The notes: generated by a model not told the origin, from the sequence alone. Numbered from the stretch's first letter, positions 1 through 8,996 are shown. The stretch: DNA of 64,000 nucleotides from JANPPS01 sp965246835 (GCA_965246835.1 CBDFFQ010000001.1:434001-498000), one strand, 5' to 3'. Translations and numbers: made by a program.

Positions 1-1124
1 CGCACCTGGTCTTGTTCTCGGCGCGGTCGATGGAGGTGATGCTGCGCCGGGCCGGGTTCGCGCATGTGCATTGCGAGTGCGCCGGCTACAACCTGGTCGC
101 GTATGCGTCGGATCAGCCGTTGCGGTTCCGCCCGGATGCGGAGGCCGCGCATTTTCACGGCTATCGCGCTTATCTGCAGCGCGTGCTGGACACGGCGGAA
201 CCGGGCTCCACGTTGTGGAACGGTGCGGCGGGGCGGCTGTTCGCGCTCGATGTGGGCGGCTCCACCTTGGAAGAACTATTCACGCTGTGGGCCCGCATCG
301 TCGCTTCCTGGCGGGAGCGGTTCGGCATCGACCTGCACCGCCTGCGCCTGCCGCCCTTGCTGGCGGAGGAAGAATTCCGCGTCGTGGGTCCCGCCTTGAT
401 CGAGCGGTTGCGGGCGGAGGCGCCACTGAACCTGGCCGGCGTGCTGTATAACCGGGCGCTGCTGGAACGGCGTGTGCCCGGCGCGGCGCCGGAAGACGTG
501 CTGCGCTTCGCCCGCGCCGGGCATCGTGTCGCGGTGCAGACCTGCCGCGCGCTGCAGGAGTTCGGGCTGATCGACTACGACCTCAATCTCACGTCCTGGC
601 GGGCCCGGATCGTCTGCGTGGATTGCCTGATCGAGATGGCGCCGGAGTTCGAAGGCTCGTTGCTCGCCGGCCTCGGCGTGCCCTCCCCGGGGGCGCTCGC
701 GCAACGCACGGACCCGCCGCCGGAGGTGCTGGCGGTGCGCATGGCGCCGTTCTTCGCGCGGATGGTGCATGCGACGCAGTATGAGGAGGCGTTGCGGCTC
801 GAGCCCTGGCTGCGCGACCTCGACCTCGTATGCCTGGCGCTGGGGCCCACGCCACTCGAGCTATTCCACGCGCTGTTCTGCATCGGGGTGCTGCGGCTGA
901 ATGCCATGAACGATCCTCACGGGGCGTTGGCGGCGTTTCAGCGCATGCTGGCGGAGGCGGAGACCGGGCTGCATGAGCCGGCGCGCGCGGACCTCGCCCG
1001 GCATTTCCTGCCGGTGGCGCAGGAGCATGTCGCGCTGGCCCGAAGCCGGGTGCCGGCGCCCGCGCCCGCGCCCACGCCCGCCATCACGCCGCCTGCACCC
1101 AAGCGGAAGCGCAAGGCGGCCTGA
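1..1124 (+). CDS. Methyltransferase-like protein, C-terminal part (5' truncated by window)
   Basis: The frame is open from base 3, so the N-terminus lies outside the window. The first visible residues (HLVLFSARSMEVMLRRAGF, then a short beta strand) match the end of class I SAM-dependent methyltransferases, where a His and a LeraGF-type helix close the fold; no SAM-binding motif is visible. About 330 further residues form a mostly helical, Leu/Ala/Arg-rich region of no recognised family, ending in a Pro/Ala tail and a basic KRKRKAA end. The stop overlaps the next start by one base (TGATG), so the two are probably co-transcribed. The methyltransferase call rests on a short segment and is tentative. 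Confidence 0.45.
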   Translation, partial: HLVLFSARSMEVMLRRAGFAHVHCECAGYNLVAYASDQPLRFRPDAEAAHFHGYRAYLQRVLDTAEPGSTLWNGAAGRLFALDVGGSTLEELFTLWARIVASWRERFGIDLHRLRLPPLLAEEEFRVVGPALIERLRAEAPLNLAGVLYNRALLERRVPGAAPEDVLRFARAGHRVAVQTCRALQEFGLIDYDLNLTSWRARIVCVDCLIEMAPEFEGSLLAGLGVPSPGALAQRTDPPPEVLAVRMAPFFARMVHATQYEEALRLEPWLRDLDLVCLALGPTPLELFHALFCIGVLRLNAMNDPHGALAAFQRMLAEAETGLHEPARADLARHFLPVAQEHVALARSRVPAPAPAPTPAITPPAPKRKRKAA

Positions 1125-2107
1125 TGGAGGCGGCGGCATCGTCGCGGGCCGCGCTGCTGCCCGGCATCGTCGCCAGCTTCGCCATGGCCGGTGCCGCCAT
1201 CCTTGTACGGAACGGCACGGGGATTGCGGCGTTGAACCCCGTCGTGGTCGCGCTGGCGCTCGGCATCGGGCTGCGCGCGGCCATTGGGCTGCCGGCGGTG
1301 CTGCGGCCCGGCGCGGCGTTCACCGTGCGGCCCGTGTTGCGCGCGGCGATCGTGCTGCTGGGGCTGCAGGTGACGCCGGGGCAGCTTCTGTCGTTGGGGC
1401 CCGGCGCGCTGCTGCTGGCCGCGGCTTCGGTGGGCCTCACGATGCCGTTCACCGCATGGCTCGGGCCGCGGATGGGCGTCGGGTCAGGCCTGTCGCAGCT
1501 GATCGGCGCCGGCACCGGCATCTGCGGCGCCAGCGCGATCGTGGCGGCCAACCAGGTGGTGCGCGCCAAGCAGGAGGACGTGGCCTACGCGCTCGCCGTC
1601 GTGACCCTGTTCGGCACCGTGGCGCTGCTGGCGTTCCCGGCGCTATCCGGCCTGTTCGGCATGGGGCCGCGCGCCGCCGGATTGTGGGCCGGGGCCAGCA
1701 TCCACGAGGTGGTGCAGGCCGTGGGCGCCGCGGCCGCCAGTGGCCCCGATGCCGCCGAGGCCGGGACGATCACCAAGCTCGCCCGCGTCGTGCTGCTGGC
1801 GCCCGCCATCCTAGCGTTGGGTTATTTCGCCCGCGGCGGGGGCGAAACCGTGCGGGCGCCGGTGCCGTGGTTTGCGTTCGGTTTTCTCGGACTTGTGGCG
1901 CTGGGCGGCACCGGGCTGGTGCCGATCGAGGCCGTGCGCTGGTCCCGCTGGCTGGTCCCGTTGATGATGGGCGCCTCCGTCGCGGCGCTGGGGCTCGGCA
2001 CCGATCTGCGCGCGCTGCGGGCGCGGGGCTGGCGGCCGCTGGCGCTGGGCGGGGCGGCCACGCTGTTCATTTCGGCCCTGGGCCTCATCGGGGCGCTGTG
2101 GGCATGA
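1124..2107 (+). CDS. YeiH family putative sulfate exporter
   Basis: This 327-residue polytopic inner-membrane protein has about ten hydrophobic segments and is the normal length for the YeiH/UPF0324 family. Family landmarks are visible: GTGICGASAI near residue 126 and WAGASIHEVVQAVGAA near residue 190. Members are annotated as putative sulfate exporters, but the substrate is experimentally weak for most. The ATG start overlaps the preceding TGA by one base. No LysR regulator, a frequent partner, is seen next to it. Family call firm, substrate not. Confidence 0.85.
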   Translation: MEAAASSRAALLPGIVASFAMAGAAILVRNGTGIAALNPVVVALALGIGLRAAIGLPAVLRPGAAFTVRPVLRAAIVLLGLQVTPGQLLSLGPGALLLAAASVGLTMPFTAWLGPRMGVGSGLSQLIGAGTGICGASAIVAANQVVRAKQEDVAYALAVVTLFGTVALLAFPALSGLFGMGPRAAGLWAGASIHEVVQAVGAAAASGPDAAEAGTITKLARVVLLAPAILALGYFARGGGETVRAPVPWFAFGFLGLVALGGTGLVPIEAVRWSRWLVPLMMGASVAALGLGTDLRALRARGWRPLALGGAATLFISALGLIGALWA

Positions 2108-2136
2108 TAGCCGTCTGATCAAAGAAGGAGTCCGCC

Positions 2137-3330
2137 ATGCCGTTCACCCGCCGCACCGCCCTCGCCGGCACCGCGCTGCTCGCCATGCCCGCCGTGCTGC
2201 GGGCGCAACCGGCCGCGATCAAGATCGGCCTGGTGCATCCCGTGACCGGCGCCCTGGGCGAAGGCGGTGGGCGCTGCCGGCTGGGCGGGCAGGCGGCGAT
2301 CGCCGACGTGAACGCGGCCGGCGGCATCAAGTCGATGGGCGGCGCGAAGCTCGAGGCGATGCTGGGGGACGCGCAGGGCCGTCCGGAGATCGCGGCGGGC
2401 CTGGTGGAGCAGATGGCGGAAGGTGGGGCCGCGGCCTTCACCGGCGCCTATTCCAGTGCGCTCGGGCTGGCCGCGACCCAGGCCGCGGCCAAGGCGGGCA
2501 TCCCGTTCAGCATCGACAGCGGCATCTCGGACGCGCTGACCGGGCGTGGCCTGGCGAACGTGTATCGCTTCTTCCCCGCCAACACGTCGTTCACCGCGGA
2601 CGCCATGGCGGCGCTGGACGCGATCAACAAGAAGGCGGGGTCGCCGGCCAAGACCGCGACGATCGTGCACGAGGATAGCGAGTTCGGCACCAGCACCGCC
2701 AAGCTGCTGGCCACCAAGCTGCCGCCGATCGGGATCGAGGTGAAGAGCATCATCCCGCACGCGACGCCCACGCGGGACTTCACCAACGTGGCGCTGCGCA
2801 TCAAGAGCGAGAAGCCCGACCTGGTCATGATGACCAACTACCCCGGCGAATACGCCCTGCTGGCGCGCACGCTGGTGCAGCAGCGGGTGGAGCTGGCCGG
2901 GCTGTATTCGGTGGCGGGCGGCGGCTTCAACCTGAAATTCGCCAAGGAGCAGCCGCAGGTCGCGGAGGCCATGATGGACTTCAACCATTGGTATAATCCG
3001 CGGGACCCCCGCTCCGCCGCGTTCCGCAAGCGCATCGAGGGTGAGGGCGGCGTGTTTTCCTGGGAGGTGCTGTTCGGCTACTTCGCCGTGCGCCTGCTGG
3101 CGGATGCGATGGAGCGCGCCGGGTCCGCCGACAAGGAAAAGCTGCTGGCGTCGCTGGCATCCAGCACGTTCTCCGATCATTTCATGCCGTATGGGCCCAC
3201 GAAGTTCGAGGGCGGGCAGAACACCGGCGCCCATGCGACGGCGCTGCAGATCCAGAAGGGCGACATGACGGTGATCTGGCCTGAGGCGTTCGCGGATGCC
3301 CCGGCGGTGTTCCCCCGGGCGAAGGGGTGA
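2137..3330 (+). CDS. Branched-chain amino acid type ABC transporter, periplasmic binding protein
   Basis: A 397-residue protein of the LivK/Peripla_BP_6 family. It starts with an export signal (MPFTRRTALAGTALLAMPAV, cleavage probably after LRA-Q), whose paired Arg could make it a Tat substrate. The mature part begins IKIGLVHPVTGALGEGG, the usual first strand and ligand loop. A good Shine-Dalgarno (AAGGAG) precedes the ATG. It is the first gene of a five-gene importer, but a REPIN-like repeat separates it from the permease genes. The ligand could be an amino acid, an amide or an aromatic acid and cannot be read from sequence. Confidence 0.9.
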   Translation: MPFTRRTALAGTALLAMPAVLRAQPAAIKIGLVHPVTGALGEGGGRCRLGGQAAIADVNAAGGIKSMGGAKLEAMLGDAQGRPEIAAGLVEQMAEGGAAAFTGAYSSALGLAATQAAAKAGIPFSIDSGISDALTGRGLANVYRFFPANTSFTADAMAALDAINKKAGSPAKTATIVHEDSEFGTSTAKLLATKLPPIGIEVKSIIPHATPTRDFTNVALRIKSEKPDLVMMTNYPGEYALLARTLVQQRVELAGLYSVAGGGFNLKFAKEQPQVAEAMMDFNHWYNPRDPRSAAFRKRIEGEGGVFSWEVLFGYFAVRLLADAMERAGSADKEKLLASLASSTFSDHFMPYGPTKFEGGQNTGAHATALQIQKGDMTVIWPEAFADAPAVFPRAKG

Positions 3331-3333
3331 AAG

Positions 3334-3443
3334 CCCTCTCCCGCTGGCGGGAGAGGATTGGGTGAGGGTGGAACAAGCAACACGACGGCCCGTGAGCGTG
3401 ACCCCACCCTCACCCCGACCCTCTCCCGCCAGAGGGAGAGGGG
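3334..3443. repeat. REPIN-like dispersed repeat, copy 1
   Basis: Two inverted units flank a short spacer. The first begins with the palindrome CCCTCTCCCGCTGGCGGG at 3334, the second is its reverse-orientation partner ending at 3442. Each unit continues into a GGGTGAGGGTGG-type tail. It lies between the binding-protein and first permease genes. The same architecture recurs at 28975-29095. Such hairpins can attenuate transcription or stabilise the upstream mRNA; either effect here is inference. Confidence 0.8.
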
Positions 3444-3453
3444 GAGGAGTTGC

Positions 3454-4326
3454 ATGCCGCCCATAGACATCCTCCTCGCCGCCTTGGCCGGCGGCATCCT
3501 CACGGGTGGCGTGTATGCGCTGGTGGCCCTCGGCCTCACGCTGATCTACGGCGTGCTGCACATCGTGAACTTCGCCCATGGCAGCCTGCTGATGGTCGCG
3601 ATGTTCGCCGCCTGGCTTTTGTTCACGCGCTGGGGGATCGATCCCTACGTGGCGCTGCCGTTCGTGACGCTCGGCATGTTCGCGCTGGGCTGGGCGCTGT
3701 ATGCCGGCGTGGTGCAGCGGCTGTCGCGGGGGCAGGATTCCGCGATCCTGCTGGTCACGCTCGGCATCGGCATCGTCCTCGACAACTTGGCTTTGGTGCT
3801 GTTCACCGGCGATACGCGCACGGTGGAGACGCGGTGGTCGCAAGACATGATCGAGGCCGGGCCGCTGCTGCTGTCCACGCCGAAGCTGGTGTCGTTCGCG
3901 GTGTCGCTCGCTTTGGCCGGGGTTCTCTGGGCGTTCATGGCGCGCACCGGCACCGGCCGCGCCATCCGCGCCGTGGCGAAGGAGCCGGAGGGCGCGCGGC
4001 TTCAGGGCATTCGGCCCGACCGCATGTTCGCGCTGGCCTACGGCATCGGCACGGCCTGCCTGGGGGCCGCCGGGTGCCTGTTGCTGCCGAGCTTCTACGT
4101 GAGCCCGCAGGTCGGCCACACCTTCGTGCTGATCGCCTTCACGACAGTCGTGCTGGGCGGCATGGGCAGTTTCCCGGGCGCCGTGCTGGGCGGCGTGCTG
4201 ATCGGGGTGACGGAAAGCCTGGGCGGGTTGCTGCTGGGGGAGAGCCTGGGGCCGATCGGGATTTCGCTCGTGTTCATCGCCGTGCTGCTGCTGCGTCCGG
4301 CCGGGCTGTTCGGCGCGCGGGCTTGA
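3454..4326 (+). CDS. Branched-chain amino acid type ABC permease, LivH family
   Basis: A 290-residue inner-membrane permease. The ATG at 3454 is chosen because it follows a strong ribosome site (GGGGAGGAG) and gives the normal LivH start; the frame is open further upstream but there it reads through the REPIN repeat. The N-terminus (GGILTGGVYALVALGLTLIYGVLHIVNFAHG) is the hallmark of the family, and VLGGMGSFPGAVLGG near the C-terminus is the coupling region for the ATPases. The stop overlaps the start of the next permease. Confidence 0.9.
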   Translation: MPPIDILLAALAGGILTGGVYALVALGLTLIYGVLHIVNFAHGSLLMVAMFAAWLLFTRWGIDPYVALPFVTLGMFALGWALYAGVVQRLSRGQDSAILLVTLGIGIVLDNLALVLFTGDTRTVETRWSQDMIEAGPLLLSTPKLVSFAVSLALAGVLWAFMARTGTGRAIRAVAKEPEGARLQGIRPDRMFALAYGIGTACLGAAGCLLLPSFYVSPQVGHTFVLIAFTTVVLGGMGSFPGAVLGGVLIGVTESLGGLLLGESLGPIGISLVFIAVLLLRPAGLFGARA

Positions 4327-5240
4327 GGGTCGTTTGGGCCGGTGTCGCGGTGCTGGCCGCGCTGCCGTTCGCGCTCCCCTCCCCGGCCGTGTTGAACTTT
4401 GCCATCCTGACCGCGACGGCGGCGGCGCTCGGGCAGGGCTGGAATCTGGCGGGTGGGTTCGGCGGGTTGATGAGCTTCGGCCACGCGCTGTTCTTCGGCA
4501 TCGGCGCCTACACGGCCGCCATCCTGCAATCGCGCTGGGGGGTGTCGCCCTGGCTCGGTGTGCCGGCGGCGGCGGCCCTGGGTGGGCTCACCGGCTTTGT
4601 CGTCGGCATGGCGTCGTTCCGGGCCGGGTTGCGCGGCAGCTATTTTGCGCTGGTGACCCTCGCCTTTGCCGAGGCATGCAGGGTGCTCGCCAATAGCGTG
4701 GAGTTCACGCGAGGCGGCCTCGGCATCTTGCTCCCGTTCCGCGCCGGCTTGGACACCATGCAGTTCACGGATCGCCGCGTGCCTTACGCGATCGCCCTCG
4801 TCCTGCTGGCCATCGGCACCCTGGCCGCCATTTGGCTGCGCCGCTCCCGCTTCGGCGCGCAACTCGCGGCGGTGCGGGAGGGAGAGGATGCAGCGCGGGC
4901 CCTGGGCATCGATCCCGTCGCCACCAAGTCCCGCGCCCTCGCCCTATCCGGCGCCGTCACGGCAATGGGCGGCGTGCTGTATGTGCAATCCTACCTCTAT
5001 ATCGACCCCGGCATCGCCTTCGGCGTGGAGCGCAGTGTCGAGGCGCTGCTGGTCGCCATGGTGGGCGGCGCCGGCACCGTGCTGGGGCCGCTGCTGGGCG
5101 CGCTCGTGCTGCACACGATCGAGAGCCTGAGCCGGTTGCTCACCGATACGCCGGGCTTCGCGCCGATGCTGTATGGCGTGGTGCTGCTGGCCGTCGTGGG
5201 CCTGCTGCCCGGCGGCATCGCGAGGCGGCTGCGTGCTTGA
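4323..5240 (+). CDS. Branched-chain amino acid type ABC permease, LivM family
   Basis: A permease of about 305 residues with the LivM signature NLAGGFGGLMSFGHALFFGIGAY. I place the start at a TTG (4323) embedded in the LivH stop (TTGA), a coupling arrangement also seen elsewhere in this window; a GTG at 4350 is an alternative. The frame is open upstream but there it is only a shadow of LivH. AMVGGAGTVLGPLLGALVLH is the conserved cytoplasmic loop. It forms the transmembrane heterodimer with the upstream permease. Confidence 0.88.
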   Translation: MRVVWAGVAVLAALPFALPSPAVLNFAILTATAAALGQGWNLAGGFGGLMSFGHALFFGIGAYTAAILQSRWGVSPWLGVPAAAALGGLTGFVVGMASFRAGLRGSYFALVTLAFAEACRVLANSVEFTRGGLGILLPFRAGLDTMQFTDRRVPYAIALVLLAIGTLAAIWLRRSRFGAQLAAVREGEDAARALGIDPVATKSRALALSGAVTAMGGVLYVQSYLYIDPGIAFGVERSVEALLVAMVGGAGTVLGPLLGALVLHTIESLSRLLTDTPGFAPMLYGVVLLAVVGLLPGGIARRLRA

Positions 5241-5246
5241 GGTCCC

Positions 5247-5978
5247 ATGCTTGAGGTAAGCGCCCTGTCGAAACGGTTCGGCGGTTTGCAGGCCGTTCGG
5301 GCGCTCGATCTGACGGTTCAGGCGGGCTCGATCACCGCCCTGATCGGCCCCAACGGTGCCGGCAAGACCACGAGTTTTGCGGCCATCGCCGGCTTCGTGC
5401 GCGCGGATGCCGGGTCGGTCCGGTTCGATGGGCAGGAGATCGCGGGCTGGGACCCGCCGCGCATCGCCCGGGCCGGGCTGGTGCGCACCTTCCAGATCAC
5501 GCAGCCCTTCCAGGGCCTGACGGTGGCGGAGAACATCCGAGTCGGCGCCTTCCTCCGCATCCCCGGTCCGGCCTCCGCCATGGCGGAGGCGCGCGCGGTC
5601 GGCACAAGCCTCGGCCTCGGCCCATTATTGGACCGGCCCGCCGCCACCCTCACCGTCGCGGCCCGCAAGCGGCTGGAACTGGCACGCGCGCTCGCGACGG
5701 GGCCCCGCATGCTGCTGCTGGACGAAGTCATGGCCGGGCTCAACCCGGCGGAAGTGCAGGAGATCATCGCCCTCATCCGCGCCATCCGGGACGGCGGCGT
5801 CACGATCCTGCTGATCGAGCATTTGATGCAGGCCGTGGGCGCCCTGGCCGAGACGGCCTATGTCATGGCAGAGGGCGCGCTGATCGCGACCGGCACCCCC
5901 GCCGCCATCGCCCGGGACCCCCGCGTCATCGAGGCCTATCTCGGCCATGGCGCCGCCGCGGTGCTGTCCGGTGCTTGA
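5247..5978 (+). CDS. Branched-chain amino acid type ABC ATPase, LivG family
   Basis: A 243-residue ATPase with Walker A GPNGAGKTT, Walker B MLLLDEVMAGLNP and switch His in LIEH. The signature region reads LTVAARKRLELARALA instead of LSGGQ, a departure that is normal for LivG-type subunits. It starts 6 bases after LivM and its last 8 bases overlap the LivF start, so the cassette is translationally coupled. Confidence 0.9.
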   Translation: MLEVSALSKRFGGLQAVRALDLTVQAGSITALIGPNGAGKTTSFAAIAGFVRADAGSVRFDGQEIAGWDPPRIARAGLVRTFQITQPFQGLTVAENIRVGAFLRIPGPASAMAEARAVGTSLGLGPLLDRPAATLTVAARKRLELARALATGPRMLLLDEVMAGLNPAEVQEIIALIRAIRDGGVTILLIEHLMQAVGALAETAYVMAEGALIATGTPAAIARDPRVIEAYLGHGAAAVLSGA

Positions 5979-6672
5979 AATCCGCGATCTACATGCCGGC
6001 TATGGCCCGTTCCGCGTTCTGCATGGCATCGACCTGGATGTGGCGCCCGGCGAGATCGTGGCGGTGCTGGGCGCCAACGGCGTCGGCAAGACCACGCTGA
6101 ACCGCGCGCTCTCGGGCCTGATCCCGCGCCCACAGGGCACGATCCGATTCGACGGCGCCGCGATCCAGGGCGCCAGGGCGGACCAGATCGTGCGCGCCGG
6201 GCTGATCCACGTGCCGGAGGGGCGGCGCGTGTTCCCGGACATGAGCGTACGCGAAAATCTGCTCCTCGGGTCCTACCTCCGCGGCGGCGAGCGCCGGGCG
6301 GCCACGTTGGAGGAAGTCCTCACGATCTTTCCCCGCCTGCGCGAACGGCTGCGTCAGACCGCGGGATCGCTCAGCGGCGGGGAGCAGCAGATGCTGGCGA
6401 TCGGCCGCGGCCTCATGGCACGGCCCCGCCTGCTGATCCTCGACGAACCCTCGCTCGGCCTCTCGCCCCTGTTGACGGAGGAATTGTTCGCGCTGATCGG
6501 CCGCTTGAACCAGGACGGGCTCGCGGTGCTGCTGGTCGAGCAGAACGTGGTGCAGTCCCTGGCCATCGCCGGGCGGGCCTATGTGATCGAGCATGGTAGG
6601 GTGGCGTTGCAGGGCGAGTCGGCCGTGCTGCGCGGCGACCCTCGGCTGCGGGCCGCCTATTTGGGAGTGTAG
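5971..6672 (+). CDS. Branched-chain amino acid type ABC ATPase, LivF family
   Basis: A 233-residue ATPase. GTG at 5971 (VLEIRDLHAGYG) is preferred to the upstream in-frame ATG at 5947, because it gives the family N-terminus and sits in an 8-base overlap with LivG. Walker A is GANGVGKTT, the signature is LSGGEQQMLAIGRGL and Walker B is LLILDEPSLGLSP, all intact. It completes the importer begun at 2137. Confidence 0.9.
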   Translation: MLEIRDLHAGYGPFRVLHGIDLDVAPGEIVAVLGANGVGKTTLNRALSGLIPRPQGTIRFDGAAIQGARADQIVRAGLIHVPEGRRVFPDMSVRENLLLGSYLRGGERRAATLEEVLTIFPRLRERLRQTAGSLSGGEQQMLAIGRGLMARPRLLILDEPSLGLSPLLTEELFALIGRLNQDGLAVLLVEQNVVQSLAIAGRAYVIEHGRVALQGESAVLRGDPRLRAAYLGV

Positions 6673-6673
6673 C

Positions 6674-7336
6674 ATGGGCCTTGTCGGCCGCGTCATCGCC
6701 GGACATGTCCGCACAATGAGCTGCGCCGTGCTCGCCCTGGTCACGTTCCTGCTGCTACCAGGCGCCATGGCGCTGCCGACCCGGGTGGTGGTTGCGTGGG
6801 ACGTCAGTGCCGTGGCGTTGATCGTGCTGTTCGCGATCCTGTTCGCCCGCGGTGGCGACGATGCGAGCATGGCCTTCAATGCCGAAAAACAGGACGAGGG
6901 CGAGTGGACCATCTTCTGGATCACGCTCGGCGGCGCCCTGTTCAGCTTCGCGGCCGTGGCACTGGTGCTGTCCGGGATCAAGGACATGGCGGCCTGGGAG
7001 CGGAATTTGCACGTCGTGGCCGTCGCGGTGACCCTGCTGGCGTCATGGCTGCTGACGCATGTCGTGTTCGGGGTGCGGTATGCGCACGAATACTATGCGC
7101 GCACGCCGGGGTTGGCGAAACTGGATGGCGGGCTGGATTTCCCGGGGGATGACAGCCCGGATTACTGGGATTTCATGTATTTCGCACTGGTGCTGGGCAT
7201 GTGCTTCCAGGTTTCGGACGTGCAGATCACCTCCCGCAAGCTGCGCCGGCTGGCGGCCGTGCACGGGCTGCTGGCGTTCCTGTTCAACACCGTGATCGTG
7301 GCGCTGACGGTCAACATCGCCGCGAGCTTGCTGTAG
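6674..7336 (+). CDS. DUF1345 family membrane protein
   Basis: A 220-residue integral membrane protein with about five hydrophobic helices and the DUF1345 motif VFGVRYAHEYY followed by an acidic loop (PDYWDFMYFALVLG). The ATG at 6674 starts two bases after the LivF stop; the frame is open upstream but that part overlaps LivF. The function of DUF1345 is not established. Its position suggests read-through from the transporter operon rather than a role in transport. Confidence 0.8.
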   Translation: MGLVGRVIAGHVRTMSCAVLALVTFLLLPGAMALPTRVVVAWDVSAVALIVLFAILFARGGDDASMAFNAEKQDEGEWTIFWITLGGALFSFAAVALVLSGIKDMAAWERNLHVVAVAVTLLASWLLTHVVFGVRYAHEYYARTPGLAKLDGGLDFPGDDSPDYWDFMYFALVLGMCFQVSDVQITSRKLRRLAAVHGLLAFLFNTVIVALTVNIAASLL

Positions 7337-7347
7337 CCAGCCATCCC

Positions 7348-7557
7348 CTACCGGACCAACGCCGCATCGCAATTTATACGCCCCGCCATCAGGCAATCCT
7401 CGACCTTGGATTTCTCCACCAGGTGCCGGACCAGGAACAATCCCAACACCACCAGCAGCAACGCCGCTGCCAGCCCTGCCAGGCTCGAGGTGACCCGGTT
7501 GGACTCCATTTCCGCATCCTCGGCGTATTCGCCATGGGCCGTGCCGAAACCCCGCAT
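7348..7557 (-). CDS. Small single-span membrane protein, hypothetical
   Basis: A 69-residue frame with a clear ribosome site (GGGAGG, five bases before the ATG at 7557). The N-terminal 25 residues are polar and acidic (HGEYAEDAEMESN), followed by one strong transmembrane helix (LAGLAAALLLVVLGLFLVRHLV). A short tail has two Cys (DCLMAGRINCD) that could form a disulfide if periplasmic. It is convergent with the DUF1345 gene and divergent from the glycosylase. I recognise no family. Confidence 0.55.
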   Translation of the reverse strand: MRGFGTAHGEYAEDAEMESNRVTSSLAGLAAALLLVVLGLFLVRHLVEKSKVEDCLMAGRINCDAALVR

Positions 7558-7621
7558 GACCGCCTCCCTTGCCGCCAATCCAGTGTAGGGCGATACCGTT
7601 TCGAAAACCCAGGAAAAACCA

Positions 7622-8266
7622 ATGTCGGCCACCGCTTTCCTCGCCGCATCCGACCCGGCCTTCGCCGCCCTGATTGCCCGCATCGGCCCCTGCACCGCCG
7701 CCCCCACGCCGCGGGAGCCCTATGAGGCGCTGATCCGCGCCATCGCCCACCAGCAGCTGCATGGCCGCGCGGCGGAGGCGATCCTGGCGCGGTTCGTGGG
7801 ATTGTGCGGCCCGGGCTTCCCGGCGCCGGCCGCCGTGGACGCGTTGGAAGACACGGCGCTGCGGGCCTGCGGCTTCTCCGGCAGCAAGATCGCCGCCATC
7901 CGTGACATCTGCGCCCGCACGCTGGACGGAACCGTCCCCACCGCCGCCGAAGCCGCCGGTCTCGAGGACGCCGCGCTGATCGAACGGCTGGTCACGATCC
8001 GCGGCGTGGGACGCTGGACGGTGGAGATGTTCCTGATCTCCACCCTGGGCCGGCCGGACGTGCTGCCAGTGGACGATTTCGGGGTGCGGGAGGGCTGGCG
8101 GCTGATGAAGGGCCTCGTCGCACAGCCGAAACCGAAGGAGCTCGCCGCCATCGGCGCGGTCTGGGCGCCCTATCGCTCGACCGCCGCCTGGTATCTCTGG
8201 CGTGCGTCGGACGAGGGCAAGAAGATCAAGCTTCCGGCCTCAGGAACGCCTGCACCGCCACCATGA
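7622..8266 (+). CDS. DNA-3-methyladenine glycosylase, AlkA-like (HhH-GPD)
   Basis: A 214-residue base-excision repair enzyme. The helix-hairpin-helix is IRGVGRWTVEMFL (about residues 125-137), followed by the GPD region LPVDDFGVR, whose second Asp is the expected catalytic residue. It lacks the AlkA N-terminal beta domain, like the short MAG-type enzymes. It excises alkylated purines, leaving abasic sites. Its last 41 bases overlap the 3' end of the convergent hydrolase gene. Confidence 0.88.
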   Translation: MSATAFLAASDPAFAALIARIGPCTAAPTPREPYEALIRAIAHQQLHGRAAEAILARFVGLCGPGFPAPAAVDALEDTALRACGFSGSKIAAIRDICARTLDGTVPTAAEAAGLEDAALIERLVTIRGVGRWTVEMFLISTLGRPDVLPVDDFGVREGWRLMKGLVAQPKPKELAAIGAVWAPYRSTAAWYLWRASDEGKKIKLPASGTPAPPP

Positions 8267-8996
8267 ACGGCTCCGGCGCATCGGCATGCAGCCAATGCCC
8301 GGCATTGCGCAACGTGAGGAACCGCACGGCCGGGAATAGCGCGCGGAACAGCGGACGATGCTCCGTCAACACGTAGTCCGATCGCTCCCCCTGCAACGAC
8401 ACCACCGGTCCGGCATACTGGCCCGTGCCCTCCCATCCCTCGATATCCGGCAGCGCGTCGCTGATCTCCCGCAACCCATTGCGCCAGGAAGGTTCCGGGC
8501 CGAAGCGCAGGTTCTGCAACAGGAAACCGCGCACCGTCTTGTCCGGGATGTCGGGCGCCAGCGCCGCGTCTGCCGCGCCGCGCGTCAGGTCCGGCGGGAG
8601 CGGAAGGGCCAGTATGGCTGCGGTATAGGCCCGGAAATGCGGCTCATACCGCACAGGTGCAATGTCTGCCGCCATCAGCCGTCGCACCCGCTCGGGCTTC
8701 AACAGCGCGAGCTGCATCGCGACCTTGCCGCCCATGGAGTGCCCGATCACCGCCGCCGGGCCGATCCCGCGTGCGTCCAGCGTCTCGATCACATCCGCGG
8801 CCATCGCCGGGTAGCTCATGCCCGGCGCATGCGGGCTGCGCCCATGGTTCCGCAGATCGAGCGCCAGCACCCGGTGGTCCGTGGCGAGCCGCCGCTGCAC
8901 GCTGCCGAAATTGGACGCGGCGCCGAACAGGCCATGCAGCAGAACCACGGGATCCCCCGCATGCTCCGCCCCCATCTCCGTCACCTCGAGGATCAA
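8226..8996 (-). CDS. Alpha/beta hydrolase, YbfF-like esterase
   Basis: A hydrolase of about 256 residues: oxyanion-hole HGLFG, strand motif DLRNHGRSPH, nucleophile elbow GHSMGG and a late Asp and His (NAGHWLHAD). I use a TTG at 8996 overlapping the EamA stop, because it keeps the first beta strand (ILEVTEMG) normal for the family; ATG at 8975 is an alternative. The frame continues upstream only as a shadow of EamA. It is the third gene of the ammonia-lyase operon. Substrate unknown. Confidence 0.82.
   Translation of the reverse strand: MILEVTEMGAEHAGDPVVLLHGLFGAASNFGSVQRRLATDHRVLALDLRNHGRSPHAPGMSYPAMAADVIETLDARGIGPAAVIGHSMGGKVAMQLALLKPERVRRLMAADIAPVRYEPHFRAYTAAILALPLPPDLTRGAADAALAPDIPDKTVRGFLLQNLRFGPEPSWRNGLREISDALPDIEGWEGTGQYAGPVVSLQGERSDYVLTEHRPLFRALFPAVRFLTLRNAGHWLHADAPEPFMVAVQAFLRPEA

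Noticed and set aside
2119..4119. Open minus-strand frame of 666 codons opposite the binding-protein and livH genes
   Set aside because: It is Arg/Gln/His rich with no domain, and lies opposite two well-supported genes; a normal GC-rich antisense shadow.
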